Below are positions 27,565 through 36,386 of a stretch of DNA of 64,000 nt, in pieces. The position numbers and the translations under genes are program-made. This DNA is from UBA4465 sp002292365 (lineage in GTDB: Bacteria > Bacteroidota > Bacteroidia > Cytophagales > Cyclobacteriaceae), in assembly GCA_943788615.1 (NCBI GenBank), contig CALSQY010000001.1:806001-870000 (forward strand), given 5' to 3'. Each line of letters starts with the position of its first letter. Position 1 is the stretch's first letter. Below the pieces are notes generated by a model. That model had not been told where the DNA came from. It worked only from the letters and a program-made list of their open reading frames with translations, and searched no databases.

Positions 27565-27595
27565 TTTGAATAAAAAGAAAATCCGTATAATTTTG
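27565..27595 (+). promoter_or_regulatory. Promoter of the tRNA-tuf operon
   Basis: TTTG at 27565-27568, a 19-bp spacer and TAATTTTG at 27588-27595 match the Bacteroidota consensus exactly. It is followed by CAATCCTTTT, a string shared with the tRNA-Trp/secE promoter. tRNA-Tyr begins 42 nt downstream. Confidence 0.85.
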
Positions 27596-27636
27596 CAATC
27601 CTTTTCATAGGTATCCTGTGAGCAAGAGTGTTCTTA

Positions 27637-27719
27637 GGGGGGATACCAAAGTGGCCAACTGGGACGGACTGTAAATCCGTTGACTTATGTCTTCGAAGGT
27701 TCGAATCCTTCTCCCCCCA
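27637..27719 (+). tRNA. tRNA-Tyr (GTA)
   Basis: 83 nt with a long variable arm, as expected for bacterial tRNA-Tyr. The acceptor stem GGGGGGA pairs fully with TCCCCCC, discriminator A at 27719. The anticodon GTA is at 27671-27673 in the loop CTGTAAA. The T-loop TTCGAAT is intact. CCA is not encoded. Confidence 0.95.
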
Positions 27720-27739
27720 CGTATTTTTATAAATCTAAA

Positions 27740-27812
27740 GCGGGTGTAGCTCAGTTGGTAGAGCGACAGCCTTCCAAGCTGTAGGTCGCCGGTTCGAACC
27801 TGGTCACCCGCT
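27740..27812 (+). tRNA. tRNA-Gly (TCC)
   Basis: 73 nt. The acceptor stem GCGGGTG pairs fully with CACCCGC, discriminator T. The anticodon TCC is at 27773-27775 between the stem arms ACAGC and GCTGT. The T-loop TTCGAAC is intact; CCA is not encoded. Confidence 0.95.
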
Positions 27813-27890
27813 CAGATTACTAAGTAGTAAGATTGGGTTTCTGGAGTTGATTGTTCCAATTTTGGGGCTTTTGCCTTTAAAAAACAATCA

Positions 27891-27962
<72 letters not shown>

Positions 27963-28009
27963 CTACTCAGATATTTAGTGTATTTAACTTATATTGCACA
28001 AATATTTGG

Positions 28010-28093
28010 AGTAAAATAAAGTAAAAGTAAAGTACAAAATACAGTTTATGAAGAGTAGACAGTACAAATTATTAAAAAAGAGTAAAAAGAGTA
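28010..28093 (+). repeat. AGTA-rich leader before tuf
   Basis: Eight AGTA tetramers occur irregularly within 84 nt between tRNA-Thr and tuf, in an A-rich purine background. No stable hairpin was found. It may simply be biased spacer or an untranslated leader with a role in processing. Confidence 0.4.
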
Positions 28094-28147
28094 ACTAGAA
28101 TTATTAAACAACAAGAATAAAAATTAAAAACCTGAGGATTATCAAAA

Positions 28148-29335
28148 ATGGCAAAACAAAAATTTGATCGCTCAAAAGCGCACGTAAATATTGGAACTAT
28201 TGGTCACGTTGATCACGGAAAGACAACCTTAACCGCTGCTATCTCTGCTGTGCTATCTGGAAAAGGATTAGCAGAAGCGAGAGACTTTTCTTCGATCGAT
28301 AACGCACCTGAGGAAAAGGAAAGAGGTATCACAATCAACACCTCTCACATAGAGTATGAGACGGCGACGAGACATTATGCTCACGTAGATTGTCCGGGTC
28401 ACGCTGATTATGTTAAAAATATGGTAACAGGAGCGGCCCAAATGGATGGTGCGATTATTGTAGTGGCAGCAACTGATGGACCCATGCCTCAAACACGTGA
28501 GCACATTCTATTATCGCGTCAGGTAGGTGTACCCGCACTAGTCGTATTTATGAATAAAGTAGATTTAGTTGATGATCCTGAGTTGCTTGAGCTTGTAGAG
28601 ATGGAAATCAGAGAGCTGTTATCTTTTTATGATTTTCCAGGAGATGACACTCCTATCATTCAAGGGTCCGCATTAGGGGGTCTTAATGGAGATGCAAAAT
28701 GGGTTGAAAAAATCGAAGAACTTATGACTGCAGTAGATGAGTTTATTCCAATTCCAACAAGACTTACCGACAAAGATTTTTTAATGCCTGTTGAAGATGT
28801 ATTTTCAATTACGGGTAGAGGTACAGTAGCCACGGGAAGAATAGAAAGAGGCGTGATTAATTCAGGCGATCCTGTAGACATTATCGGCATGGGGGCGGAG
28901 GATTTAAAATCTACCATTACGGGTGTTGAAATGTTTAGAAAAATTCTTGATCGAGGTGAAGCAGGTGATAATGTAGGACTTCTCTTAAGGGGAGTTGAAA
29001 AAGATCAAATCAAAAGAGGTATGATCATTTGTAAGCCAGCATCAGTAACTCCCCATCAAAAATTTAAAGCTGAGGTTTATGTGCTATCGAAAGAAGAAGG
29101 AGGAAGACACACCCCTTTCTTCAACAAGTACAGACCCCAATTTTATTGTAGAACTACTGATGTTACCGGAGAGATCGTGCTTCCTGAAAACATAGAAATG
29201 GTAATGCCTGGAGACAACGTAACTATAGAAGTGTCTTTAATTAATAAGATTGCTATGGAAAAAGGATTGAGATTTGCCATAAGAGAAGGTGGTAGAACCG
29301 TAGGTTCAGGTCAGGTAACAGAAATTTTAGACTAA
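28148..29335 (+). CDS. tuf: Elongation factor Tu
   Basis: 395 residues. It is the GTPase that brings aminoacyl-tRNA to the ribosome. G1 loop GHVDHGKT (19-26), G2 GITINTSH, G3 DCPGHADY, G4 NKVD; domains 2 and 3 carry GRGTVATGRIERG and the C-terminal REGGRTVGSGQVTEI. It is co-transcribed with the three upstream tRNA genes after a 185-nt leader, and a strong terminator follows. Confidence 0.98.
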   Translation: MAKQKFDRSKAHVNIGTIGHVDHGKTTLTAAISAVLSGKGLAEARDFSSIDNAPEEKERGITINTSHIEYETATRHYAHVDCPGHADYVKNMVTGAAQMDGAIIVVAATDGPMPQTREHILLSRQVGVPALVVFMNKVDLVDDPELLELVEMEIRELLSFYDFPGDDTPIIQGSALGGLNGDAKWVEKIEELMTAVDEFIPIPTRLTDKDFLMPVEDVFSITGRGTVATGRIERGVINSGDPVDIIGMGAEDLKSTITGVEMFRKILDRGEAGDNVGLLLRGVEKDQIKRGMIICKPASVTPHQKFKAEVYVLSKEEGGRHTPFFNKYRPQFYCRTTDVTGEIVLPENIEMVMPGDNVTIEVSLINKIAMEKGLRFAIREGGRTVGSGQVTEILD

Positions 29336-29348
29336 AACCAATTTAATG

Positions 29349-29387
29349 AATGCGATCCTAAAATATTTTAAGGATCGCATTTGTTTT
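29349..29387 (+). terminator. Intrinsic terminator of tuf
   Basis: AATGCGATCCT (29349-29359) pairs perfectly over 11 bp with AGGATCGCATT (29371-29381), and the loop AAAATATTTTA can extend the stem. TGTTTT follows. It starts 14 nt after the tuf stop codon. Confidence 0.9.
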
Positions 29388-29410
29388 CAATTTGAATTGA
29401 TCTAACTTTG
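29380..29410 (+). promoter_or_regulatory. Promoter of tRNA-Trp-secE-nusG-rpl operon
   Basis: TTTG at 29380-29383, a 19-bp spacer and TAACTTTG at 29403-29410 match the consensus. The -33 box lies in the last bases of the tuf terminator stem and its T-run. It is followed by CAATCCTTTT. Confidence 0.85.
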
Positions 29411-29434
29411 CAATCCTTTTGAGCGCATAGTTAT

Positions 29435-29507
29435 ACGGGTGTAGCTCAATTGGCAGAGTAGTGGTCTCCAAAACCATTGGTTGGGGGTTCGAGTCCCTCC
29501 TCCCGTG
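29435..29507 (+). tRNA. tRNA-Trp (CCA)
   Basis: 73 nt. The anticodon CCA is at 29468-29470, discriminator G at 29507 as usual for tRNA-Trp. The acceptor stem ACGGGTG / CTCCCGT pairs except for a T-T opposition at positions 6 and 67. The T-loop TTCGAGT is intact. It ends 12 nt before secE. Confidence 0.93.
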
Positions 29508-29519
29508 CTAAGAAATAAT

Positions 29520-29711
29520 ATGTCGCAGATAATAACATTTTTTAAGGATTCCTATGACGAGCTTGTTCACAAAGTGACTTGGCCAGGATATGGGGAATTG
29601 AGCAATAGTTCTATCCTAGTACTAGTATCCTCATTAATTTTCGCCCTACTTATAGGTGTCATTGATCTTGCTTTTGACAATGCAGTGACCTGGTTTTATA
29701 ACGAGTTTTGA
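29520..29711 (+). CDS. secE: Preprotein translocase subunit SecE
   Basis: 63 residues from the ATG at 29520; the frame runs back into tRNA-Trp, so the longer form is not real. The amphipathic part FFKDSYDELVHKVTWPGYGE, with the conserved WP, precedes a single membrane helix (SILVLVSSLIFALLIGVI). It stabilises SecY in the inner-membrane translocon. The stop lies 2 nt before the nusG start. Confidence 0.95.
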   Translation: MSQIITFFKDSYDELVHKVTWPGYGELSNSSILVLVSSLIFALLIGVIDLAFDNAVTWFYNEF

Positions 29712-29713
29712 CA

Positions 29714-30271
29714 ATGGCTGATGTGAAATGGTATGTTGTGCGCGCCGTTAGTGGCCAGGAGAGAAAAGTTAAAACTTATTTAGACAACGAAATCGCACGA
29801 AATAGAATGGAAGAAACCATCACCCAGGTGCTCATTCCTTCCGAAAAAGTATATGAAATGAGAAATGGAAAAAAACGTGTTCGAGAGCGCAATTTTTTTC
29901 CAGGATATATTTTAATTTCTGCCGATTTGAGTTTCGGAGAAACGCAACATCTAATAACAAGTATTCCAGGTGTTATTGGATTTTTAGGTGCTGGAGGTAT
30001 GGGGACAAGTAAAGATCCTGTTGCTTTAAGGCAAAATGAGGTGAATCGCATTTTAGGAAAGGTTGATGAAGTAGAAGATACAGAAGAGACTTTAGGAACA
30101 CCCTTTATAATTGGAGAAGGTGTCAAGGTCATGGATGGACCTTTCAGTGGATTTACGGGAACTGTCGAAGAGGTTTTTGAGGATCGAAAGAAACTTAATG
30201 TTACAGTTAAAATTTTTGGTAGAAATACACCTGTAGAATTAAATTACGTGCAGGTAGAAAAAGAAGATTAA
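29714..30271 (+). CDS. nusG: Transcription termination/antitermination protein NusG
   Basis: 185 residues from the ATG at 29714; an in-frame TTG at 29708 overlaps secE and is less likely. The NGN domain begins KWYVVRAVSGQE, contains RERNFFPGYILI and IPGVIGFLG; the KOW domain shows VKVMDGPFSGFTGTVEEV. NusG binds the RNA polymerase clamp, aids processivity and links polymerase to the ribosome. It precedes rplK by 1 nt, the universal order. Confidence 0.97.
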   Translation: MADVKWYVVRAVSGQERKVKTYLDNEIARNRMEETITQVLIPSEKVYEMRNGKKRVRERNFFPGYILISADLSFGETQHLITSIPGVIGFLGAGGMGTSKDPVALRQNEVNRILGKVDEVEDTEETLGTPFIIGEGVKVMDGPFSGFTGTVEEVFEDRKKLNVTVKIFGRNTPVELNYVQVEKED

Positions 30272-30272
30272 G

Positions 30273-30725
30273 ATGGCAAAAGAAATTTCAGGATATCTTA
30301 AGTTACAAGTTCGGGGCGGCCAAGCCAATCCGTCTCCTCCAGTGGGACCTGCTTTGGGTTCTAAAGGGCTTAACATAATGGATTTTTGCAAACAATTTAA
30401 TGCAAGAAGCCAGGAAAAAATGGGTCAGTTGTTGCCTGTTTTAGTCACCATATATGCGGACAAGAGTTTCGATTTTGTCATCAAGACGCCACCTGCTCCG
30501 GTATTGATATTAGAGGCGATAAAAAAGAAAAAAGGTTCACCTGAGTCTAACAGAGACAAAATAGGCTCTATTACTTGGGATCAGATTAAGCAAATAGCAG
30601 AAGTGAAAATGCCAGATCTGAATGCATTTAAAATAGAATCCGCGATGAAAATGTTGGCAGGAACAGCAAGAAGTATGGGGGTTAGGGTTCAAGGAGAATT
30701 TCCTCAAACAGAAATAGTACAATAG
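30273..30725 (+). CDS. rplK: Ribosomal protein L11
   Basis: 150 residues. The N-terminal domain with the proline-rich PSPPVGPALGSKGLNIM moves at the GTPase-associated centre; the C-terminal domain (from about 75) binds 23S rRNA. L11 also senses uncharged tRNA for the stringent response through RelA-type enzymes. It is first of the rplK-rplA-rplJ-rplL group. Confidence 0.97.
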   Translation: MAKEISGYLKLQVRGGQANPSPPVGPALGSKGLNIMDFCKQFNARSQEKMGQLLPVLVTIYADKSFDFVIKTPPAPVLILEAIKKKKGSPESNRDKIGSITWDQIKQIAEVKMPDLNAFKIESAMKMLAGTARSMGVRVQGEFPQTEIVQ

Positions 30726-30734
30726 GTTAGGGGT

Positions 30735-31433
30735 ATGGGAAAATTGACAAAAAATCAAAAAAAGGCTTTGGATTTATATGATCCTACTAAGTCTTATACA
30801 ATCAAGGAGGCCTCTGAAATTGTAAAAAAGATCGCTTTCAGTAAATTCGATAGTTCAGTCGATTTAGATATAAGGTTGGGCGTTGACCCGAAAAAAGCTG
30901 ATCAAATGGTAAGAGGGGTAGTGACTTTGCCCAACGGTGTGGGTAAAGAAGTTAAAGTACTTGTACTCTGTACGCCAGATAAAGAGGAGGAAGCAAAGGC
31001 AGCCGGCGCAGATTATGTAGGGCTAGATGAATACATTAAAAAAATTGAAGGAGGCTGGACAGATGTAGACGTAATTATCACTATGCCAACAGTGATGGCA
31101 AAGGTAGGCCGTCTGGGAAGAGTATTAGGACCTAGAAGTTTAATGCCAAATCCAAAGTCAGGTACGGTAACGATGGAAGTAGGCAAAGCGGTGACAGAAG
31201 TCAAGGCAGGAAAAATAGATTTTAAAGTCGACAAAACAGGAATTATCCACGCCAGTATAGGTAAGGTGTCTTTTGAAGCAGAGAAAATTAGCGAAAACGC
31301 ACTTGAGATGTTAAATATGATCTCAAAGTTAAAGCCAGCGTCAGCAAAGGGAACTTATTTTCGTTCAATTTCACTCTCTTCTACAATGGGCAGCGGGATA
31401 AGTATTGATAAAAGCATCATAGCAAGTACTTAA
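30735..31433 (+). CDS. rplA: Ribosomal protein L1
   Basis: 232 residues, usual length. It forms the L1 stalk at the E site. Typical segments are VDLDIRLGVDPKKADQMVRG, GRLGRVLGPRSLMPNPKSGT and the C-terminal GTYFRSISLSSTMGSGISID (each a separate conserved block). In many bacteria L1 represses its own mRNA; no clear L1-binding mimic was identified here. rplJ begins 1 nt after its stop. Confidence 0.97.
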   Translation: MGKLTKNQKKALDLYDPTKSYTIKEASEIVKKIAFSKFDSSVDLDIRLGVDPKKADQMVRGVVTLPNGVGKEVKVLVLCTPDKEEEAKAAGADYVGLDEYIKKIEGGWTDVDVIITMPTVMAKVGRLGRVLGPRSLMPNPKSGTVTMEVGKAVTEVKAGKIDFKVDKTGIIHASIGKVSFEAEKISENALEMLNMISKLKPASAKGTYFRSISLSSTMGSGISIDKSIIAST

Positions 31434-31434
31434 T

Positions 31435-31962
31435 ATGACACGAAACGATAAAGGTCAGCTAATTATAGATTTGACTGAAAAATTCAAAGATAACAATCAC
31501 TTTTATATTACAGATACCTCTGGACTAAATGTTGCCGAAATCAACAAATTCAGAGGGATGTGCTATAAGGAAGGGGTTGAGTATAAAGTTATCAAAAATA
31601 CGTTTATAAAACGTGTGCTTGACAACTTAGATACGGATTATTCATCCATACAGGCCACTCTTACGGGGTTTTCTGGGGTGATGTTCGTAAAAGAAAATGG
31701 GAAAGCCCCGGCAAAAATCATCCAAAAATATCGGAAGGAAGATGTTGACGGCAGACCCTATTTTAAAGCGGCTTCCATTAATACAGATATATTCATTGGC
31801 GAAGATCAACTAGTTACGCTTAGCGTTTTGAAATCAAAAACAGAGCTTATTGGGGAAATCATCACCTTGTTACAAACTCCAGCAACAAATGTTATTACTG
31901 CTCTACAGAGTGGGGGTGGCAAATTAGCTGGAATAATGAAGGCATTATCTGAAAGACAATAA
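31435..31962 (+). CDS. rplJ: Ribosomal protein L10
   Basis: 175 residues. The N-terminal half binds 23S rRNA next to L11 (FYITDTSGLNVAEINKFRG), and the C-terminal helix (ALQSGGGKLAGIMKALSERQ) holds L7/L12 dimers. Only 1 nt separates it from rplA, so there is no room for the L10 leader that enterobacteria use; control must act elsewhere. Confidence 0.96.
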   Translation: MTRNDKGQLIIDLTEKFKDNNHFYITDTSGLNVAEINKFRGMCYKEGVEYKVIKNTFIKRVLDNLDTDYSSIQATLTGFSGVMFVKENGKAPAKIIQKYRKEDVDGRPYFKAASINTDIFIGEDQLVTLSVLKSKTELIGEIITLLQTPATNVITALQSGGGKLAGIMKALSERQ

Positions 31963-31991
31963 ATAATTGATCAATAAATTAACAAATTAAA

Positions 31992-32366
31992 ATGGCGGAT
32001 TTAAAAGAATTTGCGGAACAGCTTGTCAATCTTACAGTAAAAGAGGTAAGCGAGTTAGCAATAATCCTTAAGGATGAATATGGTATAGAACCAGCAGCAG
32101 CAGCTGCTCCAGTAATGGCAGCAAGTTCTGGTGGCGGAGAGGCTGCTGAAGAAAAGTCATCTTTCGATGTGATATTGAAAGCACCAGGGGGTGCCAAATT
32201 GGCAATCGTGAAGCTGGTAAAAGAATTGACAGGGTTAGGTCTAAAAGAGGCTAAAGATCTTGTGGATTCTGCTCCAAAGTCGGTAAAAGAAGGTCTTGCT
32301 AAAGAAGAGGCAGAAGGTCTCAAAAAGCAACTGGAAGAAGCTGGAGCGGAAGTAGAATTAAAGTAA
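31992..32366 (+). CDS. rplL: Ribosomal protein L7/L12
   Basis: 124 residues. The N-terminal dimerisation part is followed by an Ala/Gly-rich hinge (AAAAAPVMAASSGGGEAAEE, about 34-53) and the globular C-terminal domain with LGLKEAKDLVDSAPKSVKEG, which contacts translation factors. It lies 29 nt after rplJ and is followed by an attenuator-like hairpin before rpoB. Confidence 0.97.
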   Translation: MADLKEFAEQLVNLTVKEVSELAIILKDEYGIEPAAAAAPVMAASSGGGEAAEEKSSFDVILKAPGGAKLAIVKLVKELTGLGLKEAKDLVDSAPKSVKEGLAKEEAEGLKKQLEEAGAEVELK

Positions 32367-32391
32367 ATTCTACTTAGAATCTTGGAAGTAG

Positions 32392-32416
32392 GCCTGGCCA
32401 TTTGGTCAGGTCTTTT
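32392..32416 (+). terminator. Attenuator-like hairpin between rplL and rpoB
   Basis: CCTGGCC (32393-32399) pairs with GGTCAGG (32404-32410) over 7 bp with one G-T pair and a 4-nt loop, followed by TCTTTT. A partial terminator at the same position separates ribosomal from polymerase expression in Escherichia coli; the same function is inferred here. Confidence 0.65.
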
Positions 32417-32476
32417 CCTGTTTGTACTTAGGTACGACGAACGTGTAATGTAGTTTAAAAATAACTTGTTTAATCC

Positions 32477-35400
32477 TTGGCTACCAAAAAAATAAATAAG
32501 AGAAGAAATTTCTCATCTATTAAGTCTGTGATAGATTATCCCGACTTTCTGGACGTACAACTCAAATCATTTATAGACTTTTTTCAGTTAGACACTCCGA
32601 CTGAGTTGAGGGACTCCGAAGGCCTGTACAAGGTTTTCATGGAGAATTTCCCCATCTCTGATTCGCGAGATAATTTTAAATTGGAATTTATTGATTATAC
32701 TGTAGATCCCCCCCGATATTCGATTCAAGAATCGATTGAAAGAGGGTTGACGTATTCAGTACCCTTAAAAGCCAAGTTGAGATTACTTTGCAACGATAGA
32801 GAAAACGAAGAGTTTGAGACTATTGAGCAGGAGGTGTTCTTAGGGAACATCCCGTACATGACCGATAAGGGCTCTTTTGTTATCAACGGAGCAGAGAGGG
32901 TCATTGTTTCCCAACTACACAGGTCACCAGGAGTGTTTTTTGCTCAAAGTAAACACACAAACGGTACGTTGCTGTATTCGGCCCGAATCATTCCTTTTAA
33001 AGGGTCATGGATAGAATTTGCAACAGATGTAAATAATGTTATGTATGCTTACATTGATCGAAAGAAAAAGTTTCCAATTACGACTTTACTCAGATCAATT
33101 GGGTACGGTACTGACAAAGACATACTAGATTTATTTGGATTATCTGAGGAGGTTGAGGCTACTCAAAAAGAACTTAAAAAAGTCATCGATCGTCGACTAG
33201 CAGCAAGAGTATTGCGTACTTGGATTGAAGATTTTGTTGATGAAGATACAGGAGAAGTAGTCTCTATTGATCGAAATGAGGTAGTTCTTGAGCGGGATAG
33301 TGTGTTGAAGGAAGAAGACATACAAACCATTCTTGATTCAGGAAGTAAGTCTATTATTCTCCATCGAAAAGAGGTGAATGTTACCGATTATTCTATTATT
33401 TACAATACTCTTCAAAAAGATCAATCAAATTCTGAAAAGGAAGCCGTTGAGACCATTTATCGTCAATTAAGAAATACCGAGGCTCCTGACGAGCAGACAG
33501 CACGAGATATTATTCAAAATCTATTTTTTAGTGAGAAAAGATATGATTTGGGAGAAGTAGGTAGATATAGAATTAATAAAAAGTTAGGACTCTCGACAGG
33601 CTACGATAAGCGTGTTTTGACGAGTGAAGATATTATTCTTATCATTAAGTATTTAATCGGTTTGATCAACAGCAAGACACTTGTTGACGACATTGATCAC
33701 TTAAGTAATAGAAGAGTAAGAACGGTTGGTGAGCAACTTTATGCGCAATTTGGCGTGGGCTTGTCAAGAATGGCAAGAACCATCAGGGAGCGGATGAATG
33801 TACGAGATAACGAGGATTTCAAACCTGTCGATTTGATTAACGCCAGAACTTTATCTTCGGTAATCAACTCCTTTTTTGGAACTAATCAACTGTCTCAGTT
33901 CATGGATCAAACCAATCCATTGGCAGAGGTTACCCATAAAAGAAGAATGTCTGCACTAGGGCCTGGTGGTCTTTCAAGAGAAAGAGCTGGATTTGAAGTA
34001 AGAGATGTTCATTATACCCATTATGGTCGATTGTGTACAATTGAAACTCCCGAAGGTCCGAATATTGGTTTGATTTCTTCCTTGTGTGTACATGCCAAGG
34101 TGAATCAGATGGGCTTTATTGAGACGCCCTATCGAGAGGTAGGCGAGGGAAAAGTTGACATGTCCGGAAACGTCAGGTATTTGACAGCAGAGGAAGAGGA
34201 TACATTCAACATTGCACAGGCCAATGCACCATTAAACGATGAGGGTAAATTCTTAAATGATAAGGTAAAGGCAAGGTTCGAAGGTGACTTTCCGGTCGTC
34301 GAGCCAAAAGATTTGACCTATATGGATGTAGCTCCAAACCAAATTGTATCGGTAGCCGCTTCAATGATTCCTTTTCTTGAGCACGATGATGCAAACAGGG
34401 CATTAATGGGGTCTAACATGCAGCGTCAAGCAGTTCCACTTTTAATTCCTGAGGCACCCATTGTAGGTACAGGTTTGGAGAGTAGGGTAGCTTTAGATTC
34501 GCGCTCTTTGATCTTAGCGGAGGCTGATGGTATTGTAGAATATGTTGATGCTAAGATGATCACCGTAAAATATGATCAGGATGAAAATGAAAAAATCTTG
34601 TCTTTTGATAAAGATACTGCGACTTATGAGTTAATAAAATTTCGTAGAACTAATCAAGATACCTCAGTAAATCTTAAGCCCATAGTGCTGAAAGGCGAGA
34701 GGGTGTCGAAAGGACAACCTCTTTGTCAAGGGTTTGCTACTGAGCAAGGTGAGCTTGCGCTGGGGCGTAACCTTATGGTAGCTTACATGCCATGGCAAGG
34801 TTATAATTTTGAAGATGCAATCGTTATTTCAGATCGTGTGGTTCGCGAAGATGTCTTTACTTCTATACATATTGATTCGTTTGAACTCGAGGTCAGGGAT
34901 ACTAAAAGGGGTTTAGAAGAATTAACTTCAGAAATTCCTAATGTAAGTGAAGAGGCTGTGAAGAATTTAGATGAAGATGGGATCATACGCATCGGTGCGG
35001 AGATCAAGGAAGGGGATATTATGATTGGTAAGATCACCCCAAAGGGAGAATCGGATCCAACCCCTGAAGAGAAATTATTAAGAGCTATTTTCGGAGATAA
35101 AGCAGGTGATGTAAAAGATGCTTCTTTAAAGGCAAAACCTTCATTAACGGGAGTAGTTATTGAAACCAAGCTATTTGCTCGCCCTAAAAAAGATAAGGAT
35201 CTCAGGGCAAGAACGAAAAAGGCGGTAGAGGTGCTCAAAGAAAAATACGGTGCTGAGTTGACTGAAGTTAGAAACCAAATGGTGGATAAACTTGTCACAT
35301 TGTTGGAGGGTAATATATGTCAGGGAATCAATCATAAGTTTGGTGAACCAGTTATGTCAAAAGGAGCTAAATTTTCGAGAAAGAATATAGAAGAGAATTT

Positions 35401-36349
35401 ATTTCCTACCAAAAATATTTTCAGAGATGAAAGTACGTATTCTGTTCCCGAAGAGTCCAATCTTATAAGTGATTTAGCACATGAAGAATGGGTTAAGGAT
35501 GCTGAGACAAATGAATTAATTTTCAGTTTGATCAAGCGATATATTACAAAGAGGAATGAATTTACGGGTCTGTTTAAACGAGAAAGATTTACCTATGAAG
35601 TGGGCGATGAACTTCCTGCAGGCATTATGAAACTAGCTAAAGTTTATATAGCCAAAAAGCGTAAACTAAAAGTAGGAGATAAGATGGCAGGTCGCCATGG
35701 TAATAAGGGTGTTGTGGCTAAAATCGTTCGTGATGAAGACATGCCTTTTATGGAAGATGGCACACCCATGGATATCGTTTTGAATCCTCTAGGGGTTCCT
35801 TCCCGTATGAATATTGGCCAAATATATGAAACCGTTTTGGCATGGGCAGGAAAGAAGCTGAATAGAACTTATGCGACACCTATTTTTGATGGAGCGACTG
35901 AGGAGCAAGTTCAAAATGAATTGAAAGAAGCGGGATTACCCTCTTTCGGGCGGACGTATCTTTATGATGGATTGACGGGCGAAAAGTTTGATCAACCAGT
36001 GACGGTGGGTATTGCATACATGCTGAAATTGGGGCACTTAGTAGATGATAAAATGCACGCTAGATCGATCGGGCCTTATTCATTGATCACCCAACAGCCT
36101 TTAGGTGGTAAGGCTCAATTTGGAGGTCAAAGATTTGGAGAAATGGAAGTTTGGGCTCTTGAGGCTTTTGGTGCAGCGCATGTACTTCAGGAAATTCTCA
36201 CGATCAAGTCGGATGATGTTATCGGAAGAGCAAAGGCATACGAAGCCATTGTTAAAGGGGAAAACATGGTAAAGCCGAACATACCGGAATCATTTAATGT
36301 TTTGGTTCATGAATTAAGAGGCTTGGCTCTTGAAATTACATTAGATTAA
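32477..36349 (+). CDS. rpoB: DNA-directed RNA polymerase subunit beta
   Basis: 1290 residues. The only reasonable start is TTG at 32477 (MATKKINKRRNFSS), since no ATG lies between the rplL hairpin and the conserved N-terminus. It forms one half of the catalytic cleft. The rifampicin-binding cluster around 469-500 (NQLSQFMDQTNPL, then THKRRMSALGPGG) looks wild-type. The C-terminal region has KVGDKMAGRHGNKGVV and GGKAQFGGQRFGEMEVWALE (catalytic switch and clamp contacts). It starts 110 nt downstream of rplL and is followed by rpoC after 37 nt. Confidence 0.98.
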   Translation: MATKKINKRRNFSSIKSVIDYPDFLDVQLKSFIDFFQLDTPTELRDSEGLYKVFMENFPISDSRDNFKLEFIDYTVDPPRYSIQESIERGLTYSVPLKAKLRLLCNDRENEEFETIEQEVFLGNIPYMTDKGSFVINGAERVIVSQLHRSPGVFFAQSKHTNGTLLYSARIIPFKGSWIEFATDVNNVMYAYIDRKKKFPITTLLRSIGYGTDKDILDLFGLSEEVEATQKELKKVIDRRLAARVLRTWIEDFVDEDTGEVVSIDRNEVVLERDSVLKEEDIQTILDSGSKSIILHRKEVNVTDYSIIYNTLQKDQSNSEKEAVETIYRQLRNTEAPDEQTARDIIQNLFFSEKRYDLGEVGRYRINKKLGLSTGYDKRVLTSEDIILIIKYLIGLINSKTLVDDIDHLSNRRVRTVGEQLYAQFGVGLSRMARTIRERMNVRDNEDFKPVDLINARTLSSVINSFFGTNQLSQFMDQTNPLAEVTHKRRMSALGPGGLSRERAGFEVRDVHYTHYGRLCTIETPEGPNIGLISSLCVHAKVNQMGFIETPYREVGEGKVDMSGNVRYLTAEEEDTFNIAQANAPLNDEGKFLNDKVKARFEGDFPVVEPKDLTYMDVAPNQIVSVAASMIPFLEHDDANRALMGSNMQRQAVPLLIPEAPIVGTGLESRVALDSRSLILAEADGIVEYVDAKMITVKYDQDENEKILSFDKDTATYELIKFRRTNQDTSVNLKPIVLKGERVSKGQPLCQGFATEQGELALGRNLMVAYMPWQGYNFEDAIVISDRVVREDVFTSIHIDSFELEVRDTKRGLEELTSEIPNVSEEAVKNLDEDGIIRIGAEIKEGDIMIGKITPKGESDPTPEEKLLRAIFGDKAGDVKDASLKAKPSLTGVVIETKLFARPKKDKDLRARTKKAVEVLKEKYGAELTEVRNQMVDKLVTLLEGNICQGINHKFGEPVMSKGAKFSRKNIEENLFPTKNIFRDESTYSVPEESNLISDLAHEEWVKDAETNELIFSLIKRYITKRNEFTGLFKRERFTYEVGDELPAGIMKLAKVYIAKKRKLKVGDKMAGRHGNKGVVAKIVRDEDMPFMEDGTPMDIVLNPLGVPSRMNIGQIYETVLAWAGKKLNRTYATPIFDGATEEQVQNELKEAGLPSFGRTYLYDGLTGEKFDQPVTVGIAYMLKLGHLVDDKMHARSIGPYSLITQQPLGGKAQFGGQRFGEMEVWALEAFGAAHVLQEILTIKSDDVIGRAKAYEAIVKGENMVKPNIPESFNVLVHELRGLALEITLD

Positions 36350-36386
36350 ATAGTTATCGCTTATTTAAGTTTAGAAAAGATAAATT

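Noticed and set aside
29481..29519. Longer secE start
   Set aside because: Would place coding sequence inside tRNA-Trp; the ATG at 29520 gives the conserved SecE length.
34801..35298. 165-codon minus-strand frame
   Set aside because: Antisense to rpoB, Ser-rich, no start signal; a shadow.
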